From Amycolatopsis sp. NBRC 101858 (GTDB taxonomy: Bacteria > Actinomycetota > Actinomycetes > Mycobacteriales > Pseudonocardiaceae), in NCBI RefSeq assembly GCF_030269325.1, contig NZ_BSTD01000003.1, positions 372,001 to 436,000 on the forward strand: a stretch of DNA of 64,000 nt, in the 5' to 3' direction. How positions within the stretch are numbered: position 1 is the stretch's first letter; each line of letters begins with the position of its first letter. A program made the translations under genes and the position numbers. The notes beneath the pieces were generated by a model. The model worked only from the letters and a program-made list of their open reading frames with translations, ran no database searches and was not told where the DNA came from. This document shows, one piece after another, positions 51,594-60,301 of this stretch.

Positions 51594-52322
51594 ATGACGG
51601 GATTGCCCGAGAACATCACCGCCTGCCTGTTCGACCTCGATGGAGTGCTTACCGGTACGGCCGTTCTGCACAGCGAAGCCTGGAAACGGACTTTCGACGA
51701 GTTTCTGCGCGCCCGCGACGGAGCCGGCTTCCACGAGTTCACCGCCCAGGACTACGCGACCTATGTGGACGGTCGGCCGCGCGCCGACGGCGTCCGCGAA
51801 TTCCTGCGCTCGCGCGGGATCGACCTGCCGGAAGGCACTCCCGACGACGCCCCGGACGCCCCGACCGTGAACGGGGTCGGCAACCGCAAGAACGAGCTGG
51901 TCCTGAAGATCATCGACGAACGCGGGGTGAACCCTTACCCCGGCTCGATTCGCTACCTCGAGGCAGTCAAGGCCGCGGGCCTGCGGATCGCCGTCGTGAC
52001 GTCGTCGGCGAACGGCGCGAAGGTGCTCGACGCCGGTGACCTCAGCAAGTACGTCGAAGCCCGCGTCGACGGCCTGACCATCCGCGAGCGGAACCTCAAG
52101 GGCAAGCCCGCGCCGGACTCGTTCCTGGCCGGCGCCGCGGAACTCGGCGTCGAACCCGCGCACGCGGCCGTGTTCGAGGACGCCCAGTCCGGCGTGCAGG
52201 CCGGGAAGGCAGGCAACTTCGGCTACGTCGTCGGCGTGAACCGCGCCGACCAGGCCGACCAGCTCCGGGCCCACGGGGCCGACATCGTCGTCGACGACCT
52301 CGCCGACCTCCTGGAGGATTGA
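51594..52322 (+). CDS. HAD-family beta-phosphoglucomutase-like enzyme
   Basis: The 242-residue protein has the HAD catalytic CLFDLDGVLTGTAVLH, helical cap (KRTFDEFL), AVVTSSANGAKVL, and KPAPDSFL...VFEDAQSGVQAG. Members of this type convert beta-glucose-1-phosphate to glucose-6-phosphate. It directly precedes the GH65 phosphorylase gene (TGA then ATG, no gap), whose product would be its substrate. Confidence 0.9.
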   Translation: MTGLPENITACLFDLDGVLTGTAVLHSEAWKRTFDEFLRARDGAGFHEFTAQDYATYVDGRPRADGVREFLRSRGIDLPEGTPDDAPDAPTVNGVGNRKNELVLKIIDERGVNPYPGSIRYLEAVKAAGLRIAVVTSSANGAKVLDAGDLSKYVEARVDGLTIRERNLKGKPAPDSFLAGAAELGVEPAHAAVFEDAQSGVQAGKAGNFGYVVGVNRADQADQLRAHGADIVVDDLADLLED

Positions 52323-54728
52323 ATGACCGAAGAAGAACCCCGCGGCTACGAGTGTTCGCCGTGGGAGCTGCGCTGGCGCGGCATGGACGTCGACGCCCTG
52401 CAGCGCACCGAGTCGGCGTTCGCCGTGTCGAACGGGCACATCGGGCTGCGCGGCACGCTCGAGGAAGCCGAGCCGCGCGGCCTGCCCGGCACCTACCTCA
52501 ACGGCTTCTACGAGCAGCACGAGCTTCCCTACGCCGAAGCGGGCTACGGCTACCCCGAAGAGGGCCAGACCGTCGTCAACGTCACCGACGGCAAGATCAT
52601 CCGGCTGCTCGTCGAGGACGAGCCGCTCGACATGCGCTACGGCGCCGCCACCAAGCACGACCGGGTGCTCGACTTCCGCAAGGGCACGCTGTGCCGCAGC
52701 ACCGAATGGTCGTCGCCGACCGGGCGGCGGGTCCGCGTGCGCACCGAGCGGCTGGTGTCGTTCACCCAGCGCGCGGTCGCCGCGATCCGGTACGAGGTCG
52801 AACCGCTCGACGAGGACCTGCAGCTGGTCGTCCAGTCCGACCTGCTGGCCAACGAGCCCATCGAGTCCGACACCAGTGACCCGCGGGTGGCCGCCGCGCT
52901 GAACTCCCCGCTGGTCGGCGAGTTCCACCGCGCGTCCGACTACAACGCCGTGCTGGTGCACCAGACCCGCCGGTCCGGGCTGCGGATGGCCGCGGCGATG
53001 GACCACAAGATCGAGGTGGACGACGGGATCCGCGCCCGCATCCACTCCGAGGAGGACCTCGCGCGGCTCACGGTCGCGGTCGACGTGCCGAAGGGTGGGC
53101 GGCTGCGGATCACCAAGTTCCTCGCCTACGGCTGGTCGGCGCAACGCTCGGTGCCCGCGCTGCGGTCGCAGGTCGAGGCCGCGCTCGCGGGCGCGCGCCA
53201 GACCGGCTGGAAGGGCCTGGTCACCGAGCAGCGCCAGTTCCTCGACGACTTCTGGGCGACCTCGGACATCGAGATCGAGGGCGATCCCGAGCTGCAGCAA
53301 GCGGTGCGCTTCGCGCTGTTCCACCTCCTGCAGGCCGGGGCCCGCGGCGAAAGCCGCGCGATCGCGGGCAAGGGGCTGACCGGCCCGGGCTACGACGGGC
53401 ACGCCTTCTGGGACACCGAGTCGTTCGTCCTGCCGGTGCTGACGTACACGATGCCGGACGCGGCGCGCGACGCCCTCCGCTGGCGGCACTCCACAATGGA
53501 CAAAGCGCGGGAACGCGCGCACCAGCTGGGGTTGCGCGGCGCGGCGTTCCCGTGGCGCTCGATCAACGGCGCCGAGTGCTCGGCGTACTGGCCGGCGGGC
53601 ACGGCGGCGTTCCACGTCAGCGCGGACATCGCCGACGCCGTGGTGCGCTACCTCAACGCGACCGGCGACGACGAGTTCGAGCGCGACTACGGCACCGAGC
53701 TGATGCTGGAAACCGCGCGGCTGTGGGCGTCGCTGGGCCACCACGACCGGCACGGCGCGTTCCGCATCGACGGCGTCACCGGGCCGGACGAGTATTCCGC
53801 GGTGGCGGACAACAACGTCTACACGAACCTGATGGCGAAGCGGAACCTGCTGGCGGCGGCGGAGTCGTGCGAGCGCCAGCCGGACGTGGCGGCGCGGTTC
53901 GGCGTCGACACGGTCGAGCTGGACTCGTGGCGCGCGGCCGCCGCGGCGATGTACCTGCCCTACGACGAAGAACTCGGCGTGCACCCGCAGTCGGAGGGTT
54001 TCCTCGACCACGACGAGTGGGACTACGAGAACACGGATCTCGCGCACTACCCGCTGCTGCTGCACTTCCCGTACTTCGACCTGTACCGCAAGCAGGTCGT
54101 GAAGCAGGCGGACCTGGTGCTGGCGCTCTACCTGTGCGGCGACTCGTTCAGCCCGGAGGAGAAGGCCCGCAACTTCGCCTACTACGAAGCGAGGACCGTG
54201 CGCGACTCCTCGCTCTCGGCGGGGACGCAGGCGGTGGTCGCGGCCGAGGTCGGGCACCTCGAGCTGGCCTACGACTACCTCGCCGAGGCCGCGCTGACCG
54301 ACCTGCACGACGTGCACAACAACGTGCGCAACGGCCTGCACATGGCGTCACTGGCCGGGGCGTGGCAGGGCGCCGTGGCCGGCTTCGGCGGCCTGCGCGA
54401 CCACGGTTCGACGATGGCGTTCGCGCCGCGGCTGCCGCCGCAGCTGGACCGGATCACCTTCCGGCTGATGTTCCGCGGCACCCGGTTCCAGGTGGAGATC
54501 GACCGCGACCAGGCGACCTACCACGTGCTGGACGGCGAGCCGCTGGAAGTGCTGCACCACGGCGAGCGCGTCACGGTCACCGCCGAGCCGCAGCGGTTCG
54601 CGATCCCGAAGATCGACGCGGGTGACCCGCCGGGCCAGCCCCCGGGCCGCGCCCCCATGCGGCGCGACTCGGAGAAGGTGCGTCAGTACGCGGATCCGAC
54701 CAACCCGGTCACCCTGGAAGGTCGCTGA
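52323..54728 (+). CDS. GH65 family glycoside phosphorylase (maltose/trehalose type)
   Basis: The 801-residue protein has the GH65 layout: N-terminal super-beta-sandwich (YECSPWELRWRG to about residue 250), alpha/alpha barrel with FWDTESFVLPVLTYT, GPDEY catalytic acid (Glu490) in GVTGPDEYSAVADNNVYTN, and ALLLHFPYF-like HYPLLLHFPY. It phosphorolyses a disaccharide such as maltose or trehalose to beta-glucose-1-phosphate plus glucose. It starts on the base after the beta-PGM TGA, so the two are coupled. A hairpin follows at 54739-54775. Confidence 0.92.
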   Translation: MTEEEPRGYECSPWELRWRGMDVDALQRTESAFAVSNGHIGLRGTLEEAEPRGLPGTYLNGFYEQHELPYAEAGYGYPEEGQTVVNVTDGKIIRLLVEDEPLDMRYGAATKHDRVLDFRKGTLCRSTEWSSPTGRRVRVRTERLVSFTQRAVAAIRYEVEPLDEDLQLVVQSDLLANEPIESDTSDPRVAAALNSPLVGEFHRASDYNAVLVHQTRRSGLRMAAAMDHKIEVDDGIRARIHSEEDLARLTVAVDVPKGGRLRITKFLAYGWSAQRSVPALRSQVEAALAGARQTGWKGLVTEQRQFLDDFWATSDIEIEGDPELQQAVRFALFHLLQAGARGESRAIAGKGLTGPGYDGHAFWDTESFVLPVLTYTMPDAARDALRWRHSTMDKARERAHQLGLRGAAFPWRSINGAECSAYWPAGTAAFHVSADIADAVVRYLNATGDDEFERDYGTELMLETARLWASLGHHDRHGAFRIDGVTGPDEYSAVADNNVYTNLMAKRNLLAAAESCERQPDVAARFGVDTVELDSWRAAAAAMYLPYDEELGVHPQSEGFLDHDEWDYENTDLAHYPLLLHFPYFDLYRKQVVKQADLVLALYLCGDSFSPEEKARNFAYYEARTVRDSSLSAGTQAVVAAEVGHLELAYDYLAEAALTDLHDVHNNVRNGLHMASLAGAWQGAVAGFGGLRDHGSTMAFAPRLPPQLDRITFRLMFRGTRFQVEIDRDQATYHVLDGEPLEVLHHGERVTVTAEPQRFAIPKIDAGDPPGQPPGRAPMRRDSEKVRQYADPTNPVTLEGR

Positions 54729-54891
54729 CGGCATCACGCCCGGGTGGGGCCGGAATCTCTTCGGTCCCGCCCGGGTTGACGTCCGGGTCCGGCGCGGTCG
54801 GGACGTCGTGCGTCAGCTGACCGGGAGTCGGGAGCTTCGGGAGCTCGTCGTCCTCGTCGTCGCGGGCGTGGCTGTGCTGCTGCTGGCTCAT
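54709..54891 (-). CDS. Small acidic hypothetical protein
   Basis: The 60-residue frame encodes an Asp/Glu/Pro-rich protein (HARDDEDDELPKLPTPGQ, VPTAPDPDVNPGGTEE). GGAAGG precedes the ATG. It overlaps the end of the GH65 gene by 20 bp and contains the hairpin at 54739-54775. It could be a real small protein, or chance coding around a terminator. Confidence 0.4.
   Translation of the reverse strand: MSQQQHSHARDDEDDELPKLPTPGQLTHDVPTAPDPDVNPGGTEEIPAPPGRDAVSDLPG
54739..54775. terminator. Long hairpin after the GH65 gene, inside the small reverse frame
   Basis: Arms 54739-54752 and 54762-54775 pair over 14 bp (two G-T) around a 9-base loop GAATCTCTT. It may terminate the sugar operon on the plus strand. 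Confidence 0.65.
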
Positions 54892-54931
54892 ACCTTCCGG
54901 AATACCCGGTTTTCCCGGCCACGGCCAGGGG

Positions 54932-55891
54932 TCAGGCCGCCACGACCTTGGACCCCGCCTTTTCCCGCGCCTTGTCCTGCAAGGTCAGCAGCAGGCCGTC
55001 GCGGGTCGACCAGGGGCAGATCGCGACCTTGCCACCCGCGACCGTCAGCAGTGCTTCCGCCACGATCGCGCCCGCCAGCGCCTGGTGGGCGCGGCTGCGG
55101 GAGATGCCCGGCAGCTTGGCCCGCTTGGACGGCGGCAGCGCGGCGAGCCGCGGGATCCAGGCGCGCAGGTCGTCGAGGCGCAGCTCCTTGCACTTGGTCG
55201 GGCGGGCGCCCGCCAGCCGCGCTAGCTGCTGCAGCACCTTCGAACACCCGATGACGCGCGGGTCGTCGACGTCCGCGGCGCCCAGGGTCGTGGTGACGAC
55301 GTCGAGCGCGTGCGCGCGCAAGGCCTTGACCTGCTTGGTCGACACGCGCTCGCCCGGCAGCCAGTCGCGGGTCATCGACCGCGCGCCCAGCGGCAGCGAC
55401 CGCGCGAACGTCGCCCGGTCGCCGCGGCCCGCGGCCAGCTCGACCGTGCCGCCGCCGATGTCGAGCACCAGCAGCGGCCCGGCCTCCGCGCCGTACCAGC
55501 GGCGGGCGGCCAGGTAGGTCAGTTCGGCTTCCCGGCGGCCGGAGAGGAACCGCAGCTCGACGCCGGTTTCGCCGGCGACGTGCCGGACGACGTCGGCCGC
55601 GTTGGCGGCGTCGCGGATCGAGGACGTCGCGAGCGGGTAGATGTGGCTGACGCCGTGGCGGTAGGCGGTGGTCATGCCCGCGGCGACGGCGGCCGTGACG
55701 GCGGCGATGCCGCGGGCGGAGAGCCGGCCGCGGTCGTCGAGCTCGCGGTCGAGGCGCAGCCGCGTCTGGTGGTTCAGCAGCGGCTCGCGGGGCGAACCGC
55801 CCACCGGGACCACCACCAAGCGGGCGCTGAACGAGCCGACGTCCAGCACGCCCACCGCGGGCTCTTCGATTTTTCGCACGGCTCGGCGCAC
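54932..55891 (-). CDS. Ppx/GppA-family exopolyphosphatase-like protein
   Basis: The 319-residue protein has the ASKHA ATPase-like pattern of Ppx1: GVLDVGSFSARLVVVPVGG, ATSSIRDAANAADVVRHV, LDIGGGTVELAAG, and SLPLGARSMTRDW. It resembles Mycobacterium Rv0496. The phosphate loop GSFSARL differs from the usual GSNTVHLL. GTG 55891 is used with GGAAG-GAGG-like sequence upstream; internal GTG starts are possible. The gene would act on polyphosphate or pppGpp. Confidence 0.85.
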   Translation of the reverse strand: MRRAVRKIEEPAVGVLDVGSFSARLVVVPVGGSPREPLLNHQTRLRLDRELDDRGRLSARGIAAVTAAVAAGMTTAYRHGVSHIYPLATSSIRDAANAADVVRHVAGETGVELRFLSGRREAELTYLAARRWYGAEAGPLLVLDIGGGTVELAAGRGDRATFARSLPLGARSMTRDWLPGERVSTKQVKALRAHALDVVTTTLGAADVDDPRVIGCSKVLQQLARLAGARPTKCKELRLDDLRAWIPRLAALPPSKRAKLPGISRSRAHQALAGAIVAEALLTVAGGKVAICPWSTRDGLLLTLQDKAREKAGSKVVAA

Positions 55892-55920
55892 CTCGCTTCC
55901 GGACGAGTGGATATCCCCAG

Positions 55921-55934
55921 TTCGACAGGTCGAA
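55921..55934. promoter_or_regulatory. Palindrome TTCGACAGGTCGAA upstream of ppx
   Basis: The 14-bp inverted repeat TTCGAC-AG-GTCGAA lies 30 bp upstream of the Ppx/GppA start. It may be an operator. It is not a match to the usual actinobacterial LexA box. Confidence 0.4.
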
Positions 55935-56105
55935 ACACGCAATACTGCCCGAAATCGCCGCGGTTCGCCGGGAATTGTCGGCTTTCCCTCCTCCGGACGT
56001 GCTTTATTGACGCGCAGGTCACAGGCCGATAACCCGATCGAGTGAATCGCAGCACTCCTGGACACGATTCGGTAACGCCCACTCTTCGCGTCCCGACTTA
56101 CCGGC

Positions 56106-56708
56106 GTGCGGCAGGGGAACGTGGGAGAGCGCCACTCGACGCTCGTGCGGCCGGCCGCCGCCGTGCTCGCGGTGGTGGCCGGGCTCGGGTGCGTCCTGCT
56201 CGGCGTCACGACGGTGCTCAGCCCGGGCGCTCCCGGGGTGACCGCGGGCCGTCCGGCGACCGTCGCTGCCGGTGTCCTGCCGGCCGCGCTGGTGATCCCC
56301 GACCTGGGCCTCGCGCTCGGCCACCTGGTCGACCTCGGCCACGTCGGCGGCCGCCGGGAACAGCCCGGCACGGCGCCGGGCGTCGGCTGGTTCGCCGACG
56401 GCCCCGCCCCCGGTGCCCCGGGCGTCGCCGTGCTGTCCGGGCACGCCGGCTTCGGGTACTCCAGCGGCTCGTTCGCCCGCCTCGACACGCTGAAGCCGGG
56501 CGCCCCGGTCGTCGTGCGCGACGACGAGGGCCGCGAAGCCCGTTTCCAGGTTCGCCGGACGGCGACGTTCCCCGCGGACGAACCGGACAGCACGCTCGTC
56601 GCCCCGGAGGGGCCGGGCCCCGAGCTGCGCCTGATCACCAGCGACGGGACCCACGACTTCGCCGGGATCGACTCCCCGCGGATCGCCGTCTACGCGGTCC
56701 CGGTCTGA
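56106..56708 (+). CDS. Class F sortase-like protein with Ser in place of catalytic Cys
   Basis: The 200-residue protein has one N-terminal membrane helix (residues 14-38) and a sortase E/F domain. The catalytic His113 is in VLSGHAGFGYSSGSF. The normal LITC segment reads LITS (Ser179, codon AGC) in GPELRLITSDGTHDF, so the transpeptidase nucleophile is replaced. Arg192 near the end may be the active-site Arg. GTG 56106 is used. It may be inactive or use Ser. It is divergent from the Ppx gene across 214 bp. Confidence 0.8.
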   Translation: MRQGNVGERHSTLVRPAAAVLAVVAGLGCVLLGVTTVLSPGAPGVTAGRPATVAAGVLPAALVIPDLGLALGHLVDLGHVGGRREQPGTAPGVGWFADGPAPGAPGVAVLSGHAGFGYSSGSFARLDTLKPGAPVVVRDDEGREARFQVRRTATFPADEPDSTLVAPEGPGPELRLITSDGTHDFAGIDSPRIAVYAVPV

Positions 56709-56721
56709 CGCCCGTCCGGGC

Positions 56722-57762
56722 TCAGGCGAGCAGCTCCCGCAGCTGGGCCACGGCCGCGACCCGCGCCTCGCGGCCGGGCAGCATCGGGTTGACGACCAGC
56801 GTCGTCGCCCCCGCCTCCTTGAGCGCCGCCAGCCGCTCCTTGACGTACCCGGCCGGGCCGACCAGCGAGATCGAGCGCAGCAGCTCGATCGGCACCGCGG
56901 CCGCGGCCTCCTCCTTCTTGCCGTCGAGGTAGAGGTCCTGGATCAGCTTCGCCTCGGCCTCGTAGCCGTAGCGGCAGGCGAGGTCGTTGTAGAAGTTCTT
57001 GCCGCGCGCGCCCATCCCGCCGACGTAGAGCGCGACCAGCGGGCGCAGGTGGTCGAGCAGCGGCTCGACGTCGTCGCCGATGGCCAGCGCGGCGCTGACG
57101 AACACGTCGAGCTCGCCCAGCGCCGGGTCGCGCTTGGCCTTGCCCGCGGCCAGGGACTCGCCCCAGACGTCGGCGGCCTTCTCCGGGTGGAAGAAGATCG
57201 GCTGCCAGCCCTCGGCGATCTCGGCGGTGAGCGCGACGTTCTTCGGCCCGAGCGAGGCCAGCAGCACCGGGATGCGCTCGCGCACCGGGTGGTTGATCAG
57301 CTTGAGCGGCTTGCCGAGGCCGGTGCCCTGCTCCGGCGGCAGCGGGATCGTGTAGTGCTTGCCGTCGTGGACGACGCGCTCGCGCCGCCACACCTGGCGG
57401 CAGATCTCGACGATCTCGCGGGTGCGGGCCAGCGGCGCGTCGTACTTCACGCCGTGGAAGCCCTCGATGACCTGCGGACCGGAGGCGCCGAGCCCGAGGA
57501 TGAACCGCCCGTCGGAGACGAAGTCGAGCCCGGCCGCGGTCATCGCGGTGAGGGTCGGGGTGCGGGTGTAGATCTGGAAGATGCCCGAGGCGAGCTGGAC
57601 GCGTTCGGTCTTCGCGGCCAGGTAGCCGAGCTGGCTGACGGCGTCGAAGGAGTAGGCCTCGGGAACGAAGGCGACGTCGAGCCCCACCTTCTCGAGTTCG
57701 ACGATGTCCGCGACGCTGTCGGCGAAGCCTCCGGCGTAGTTGATCGCGGTCCCGATCCGCAT
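56722..57762 (-). CDS. LLM-class F420-dependent oxidoreductase
   Basis: The 346-residue protein is a luciferase-like F420 enzyme: RIGTAINYAGGFADSVADIV, LDVAFVPEAYSFDAVSQLGYL, GLDFVSDGRFILGLGASGPQV, GPKNVALTAEIAEGWQPIFF. It probably uses F420 for hydride transfer; the substrate is unknown. ATG 57762 is used with GGAGG five bases upstream; GTG 57768 is an alternative. It is convergent with the sortase gene. Confidence 0.9.
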   Translation of the reverse strand: MRIGTAINYAGGFADSVADIVELEKVGLDVAFVPEAYSFDAVSQLGYLAAKTERVQLASGIFQIYTRTPTLTAMTAAGLDFVSDGRFILGLGASGPQVIEGFHGVKYDAPLARTREIVEICRQVWRRERVVHDGKHYTIPLPPEQGTGLGKPLKLINHPVRERIPVLLASLGPKNVALTAEIAEGWQPIFFHPEKAADVWGESLAAGKAKRDPALGELDVFVSAALAIGDDVEPLLDHLRPLVALYVGGMGARGKNFYNDLACRYGYEAEAKLIQDLYLDGKKEEAAAAVPIELLRSISLVGPAGYVKERLAALKEAGATTLVVNPMLPGREARVAAVAQLRELLA

Positions 57763-57848
57763 GTCCACCTCCGTTGCTGAGCAAGCGCTTAGTCGCGGAT
57801 CCTAACGGGACCGGCCACGCCGCGCGCCCGCGATGTGCGCGCCGCCAC

Positions 57849-58793
57849 TCACCGGCCGGTCAAGGTGCGGACCACCAGCTCCGCCGACGCCCCGGCCCCG
57901 AGCGTCGTGCCGGCGTAGCGGACGTCGGCGGCGAGCGTGCCGGCCGGCGGCTCGTCGCGGACCGTGAGCCACACCGTGACCATCAGCAGCCAGCGGACGA
58001 CCAGGTAGACGAACAGCAGCACGCCGACCAGCGTGCCGAACGCCGCGACCGCGGGTGACCGGCCGAGCAGGTGCAGGTACAGCCCGCCGGCCTGCTGCAG
58101 CGCCGCGAGCCCGACGGCGGCGGCTCCGGCCGGGCGCAGCGTCGAGCGCAGCGGCAGTGCCCGGCGCGGCAGGCGGGCCAGGCACCAGGCGATGACCAGC
58201 CAGTTCGCCGCGAGGCCGAGCAGCAATGAGCCCGCGACGAGGAGGAAGTGCGGGAACCCGCCGGTCAGGCCGGTCAGGCCGAGGACCCAGGTGCCGGCCG
58301 CGCCGGTGAGCGCCGCCAGCCCGAACGACACGGCCATCGCGAGCCCGACCCCGATCAGCGCGAGGACGTCCGCGGCGATCCCGCGCAGCAGCGGCCGGGT
58401 GGCCCGCTCCTGGCCGAGCATCGAGGTGACGGCGTCGCGGACGTTGCTGATCCAGCTCCAGCCCGAGTACGCGGCGACGGTCAGCGCGAGCACGCCGATC
58501 CGGCCGCGTTCGCCCACGACGGTGTGCACGACGTCGTTGACGCGCGTGGCGATCTCGGGTGGGAGCGCGCCGTCGATGACGCGGTCGAGCTCGGTCGCGA
58601 GCAGCTGGTCGCCGGCCAGGACGAACCCGGCCACCGAGACGGCGACCATGACCAGCGGGACCAGCGCGAGCAGGCTGAAGAAGGTGACCGCGGCCGCGTA
58701 GTGGTCACCGTCGCGTTCGCGGTACCGGGCCAGGGTCGCCCCCGCCCGCCGGACCCCCTTGCCCACGACGGCTTTCCCCGCTCCACGTCCCAC
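57849..58793 (-). CDS. YihY/BrkB-like membrane protein
   Basis: The 314-residue protein has six membrane segments and the YihY pattern: YAAAVTFFSLLALVPLVMV at the N-terminus, a mid GYSGWSWISNVRDAVTSML, then GLAANWLVIAWCLARLP and a late YLVVRWLLMVTVWLTVR. The family's molecular role is not established. It follows a 21-bp repeat array. Confidence 0.9.
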   Translation of the reverse strand: MGRGAGKAVVGKGVRRAGATLARYRERDGDHYAAAVTFFSLLALVPLVMVAVSVAGFVLAGDQLLATELDRVIDGALPPEIATRVNDVVHTVVGERGRIGVLALTVAAYSGWSWISNVRDAVTSMLGQERATRPLLRGIAADVLALIGVGLAMAVSFGLAALTGAAGTWVLGLTGLTGGFPHFLLVAGSLLLGLAANWLVIAWCLARLPRRALPLRSTLRPAGAAAVGLAALQQAGGLYLHLLGRSPAVAAFGTLVGVLLFVYLVVRWLLMVTVWLTVRDEPPAGTLAADVRYAGTTLGAGASAELVVRTLTGR

Positions 58794-58852
58794 CGGCCGA
58801 CCCTCTCATCCGCGCGTGTCCTCCGCAGTCCGACCCGGCGGCGGGGAAAACG

Positions 58853-58965
58853 TCACGCGCGATCACGGGCGGATCTCGCGTGATCCGGTCCGCAATTTCG
58901 CGAGTTCCGGTTCCGATCACGAAAGGTACGGTTTCGATCACGCGAGTTCCGGGTTTCGGATAGGC
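58853..58965. repeat. 21-bp repeat array, about five units
   Basis: Cores related to TCACGCGA occur at 58853, 58874, 58896, 58917 and 58938 with spacings 21, 22, 21 and 21. The array lies between the stop of fumarylacetoacetase and the start of YihY and is related to arrays at 25130 and 60219. Confidence 0.8.
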
Positions 58966-58971
58966 GGGTGT

Positions 58972-60177
58972 TCAGCCGGGGACCACCGTGCCGCGGACGT
59001 CGCCGAAGCCGATGCGGGTGCCGGCCGGGCCGGGGGCCGTCGCGCTGATCACGACCTCGTCACCGTCCTCCAGGAACGTTCGCTGCTCACCGCCGGGGAG
59101 GTCCAGCGGCTCGCGGCCGCCCCAGGACAGCTCCAGGAGCGAGCCGCGCTGGTCGCGGTCCGGGCCCGTCACCGTGCCCGAGGCGTACAGGTCGCCCGTG
59201 CGCAGGCTCGCGCCGTTGACCGTCAGGTGCGCCAGCTGCTGCGGCGCCGTCCAGTACTGCGTCGCGAAGGGCGGGCTCGACACGAGGTGGCCGTTGAGCC
59301 GGACCTCGATCGCCAGGTCCAGCCCCCACTTCTCGCCGGTGCGCAGGTACTCGAACGGCTCCGGGTCCTGCGGCGGGCCGTCGACCCGCGCGTGCTCCAG
59401 CGCCGCGAGGGGGACGATCCACGGCGACACCGACGTCGCGAACGACTTGCCGAGGAACGGGCCCAGCGGCTGCGACTCCCAGGCCTGGATGTCGCGGGCC
59501 GACCAGTCGTTGACCAGGCAGACGCCGAAGACGTGGTCCGCGAAGTCCTCAGTGGACACTCGCGTGCCGGGCGTGGACGGGACGCCGACGACGAACCCCA
59601 CCTCCGCCTCGATGTCCAGCCTCTGCGACGGGCCGAACGACGGAGCGTCGGCGTTGCGCGGCTTGCGTTGCCCGTGCGGGCGGACGACCGGCGTGCCCGA
59701 CGCGACGACCGTGCCCGCCCGGCCGTGGTAGCCGATCGGGACGTGCTTCCAGTTCGGCGGCAGCTCCGCGGCGTCGGGCCGGAAGATCCGGCCGGCGTTG
59801 AGGGCGTGCTGCTCGCTGGAGTAGAAGTCGACGTAGTCGGCGACCTCGAAGGCGAGGTGCGTGGTCACCTCGCTCAGCGGGACGAGGTGCGGGCGCAGCG
59901 ACTCGGCGTACCGGGGTTCGGTCAGCCAGGTCCGGACGCTCTCCCGGACCTCCCGCCAGGTGTCGGGCCCGGCGGCCAGCAGCGGGTTGAGGACGCCGTC
60001 GGTGAGCAGCGGCGCGAAGGCTGCAGCGGTCTCGGCGGCCGCGGCGGTCAGGTCCAGGACCTGCTCGCCGACGGGCACGCCGACCCGCCGCTCCTGCGCG
60101 CCACCGACGGAGAAGACGCCGTAGGGCAGGTTGTCCAGGCCGAACGGGGTATCGTCGGCGAGGTCGAGCCAGGTCAC
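58972..60177 (-). CDS. fahA: Fumarylacetoacetase
   Basis: The 401-residue protein has the fumarylacetoacetase N-terminal domain (WLDLADDTPFGLDNLPYGVF) and the C-terminal catalytic domain: YVDFYSSEQHA, DIEAEVGFVVG, LVNDWSARDIQAWE, PLGPFLGKSFATSVSPW. It hydrolyses fumarylacetoacetate in tyrosine breakdown to fumarate and acetoacetate. GTG start. It is monocistronic and flanked on both sides by 21-bp repeat arrays (58853 and 60219). Confidence 0.95.
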   Translation of the reverse strand: MTWLDLADDTPFGLDNLPYGVFSVGGAQERRVGVPVGEQVLDLTAAAAETAAAFAPLLTDGVLNPLLAAGPDTWREVRESVRTWLTEPRYAESLRPHLVPLSEVTTHLAFEVADYVDFYSSEQHALNAGRIFRPDAAELPPNWKHVPIGYHGRAGTVVASGTPVVRPHGQRKPRNADAPSFGPSQRLDIEAEVGFVVGVPSTPGTRVSTEDFADHVFGVCLVNDWSARDIQAWESQPLGPFLGKSFATSVSPWIVPLAALEHARVDGPPQDPEPFEYLRTGEKWGLDLAIEVRLNGHLVSSPPFATQYWTAPQQLAHLTVNGASLRTGDLYASGTVTGPDRDQRGSLLELSWGGREPLDLPGGEQRTFLEDGDEVVISATAPGPAGTRIGFGDVRGTVVPG

Positions 60178-60218
60178 GTCTGCTGCTCCTCGTCATCCGG
60201 GCCGGGCCGGGTCGCCTG

Positions 60219-60290
60219 ACGCGTGATCGTGGGGCCGACACGCGTGATTGCCGGGTCGACACGCGTGATCAGCGGGTCGACACGGTGTTT
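60219..60290. repeat. 21-bp repeat array, four units
   Basis: ACGCGTGAT cores at 60219, 60240, 60261 and a degenerate copy at 60282 have exact 21-bp spacing. The unit at 60240-60260 is 20/21 identical, on the opposite strand, to the unit at 25144-25164. The array is between the DUF885 gene and fumarylacetoacetase. Confidence 0.85.
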
Positions 60291-60301
60291 TCCGCCGGTG
60301 G

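Noticed and set aside
55921..55934. LexA/SOS box upstream of ppx
   Set aside because: The palindrome TTCGACAGGTCGAA does not fit the actinobacterial TCGAAC-N4-GTTCGA pattern.
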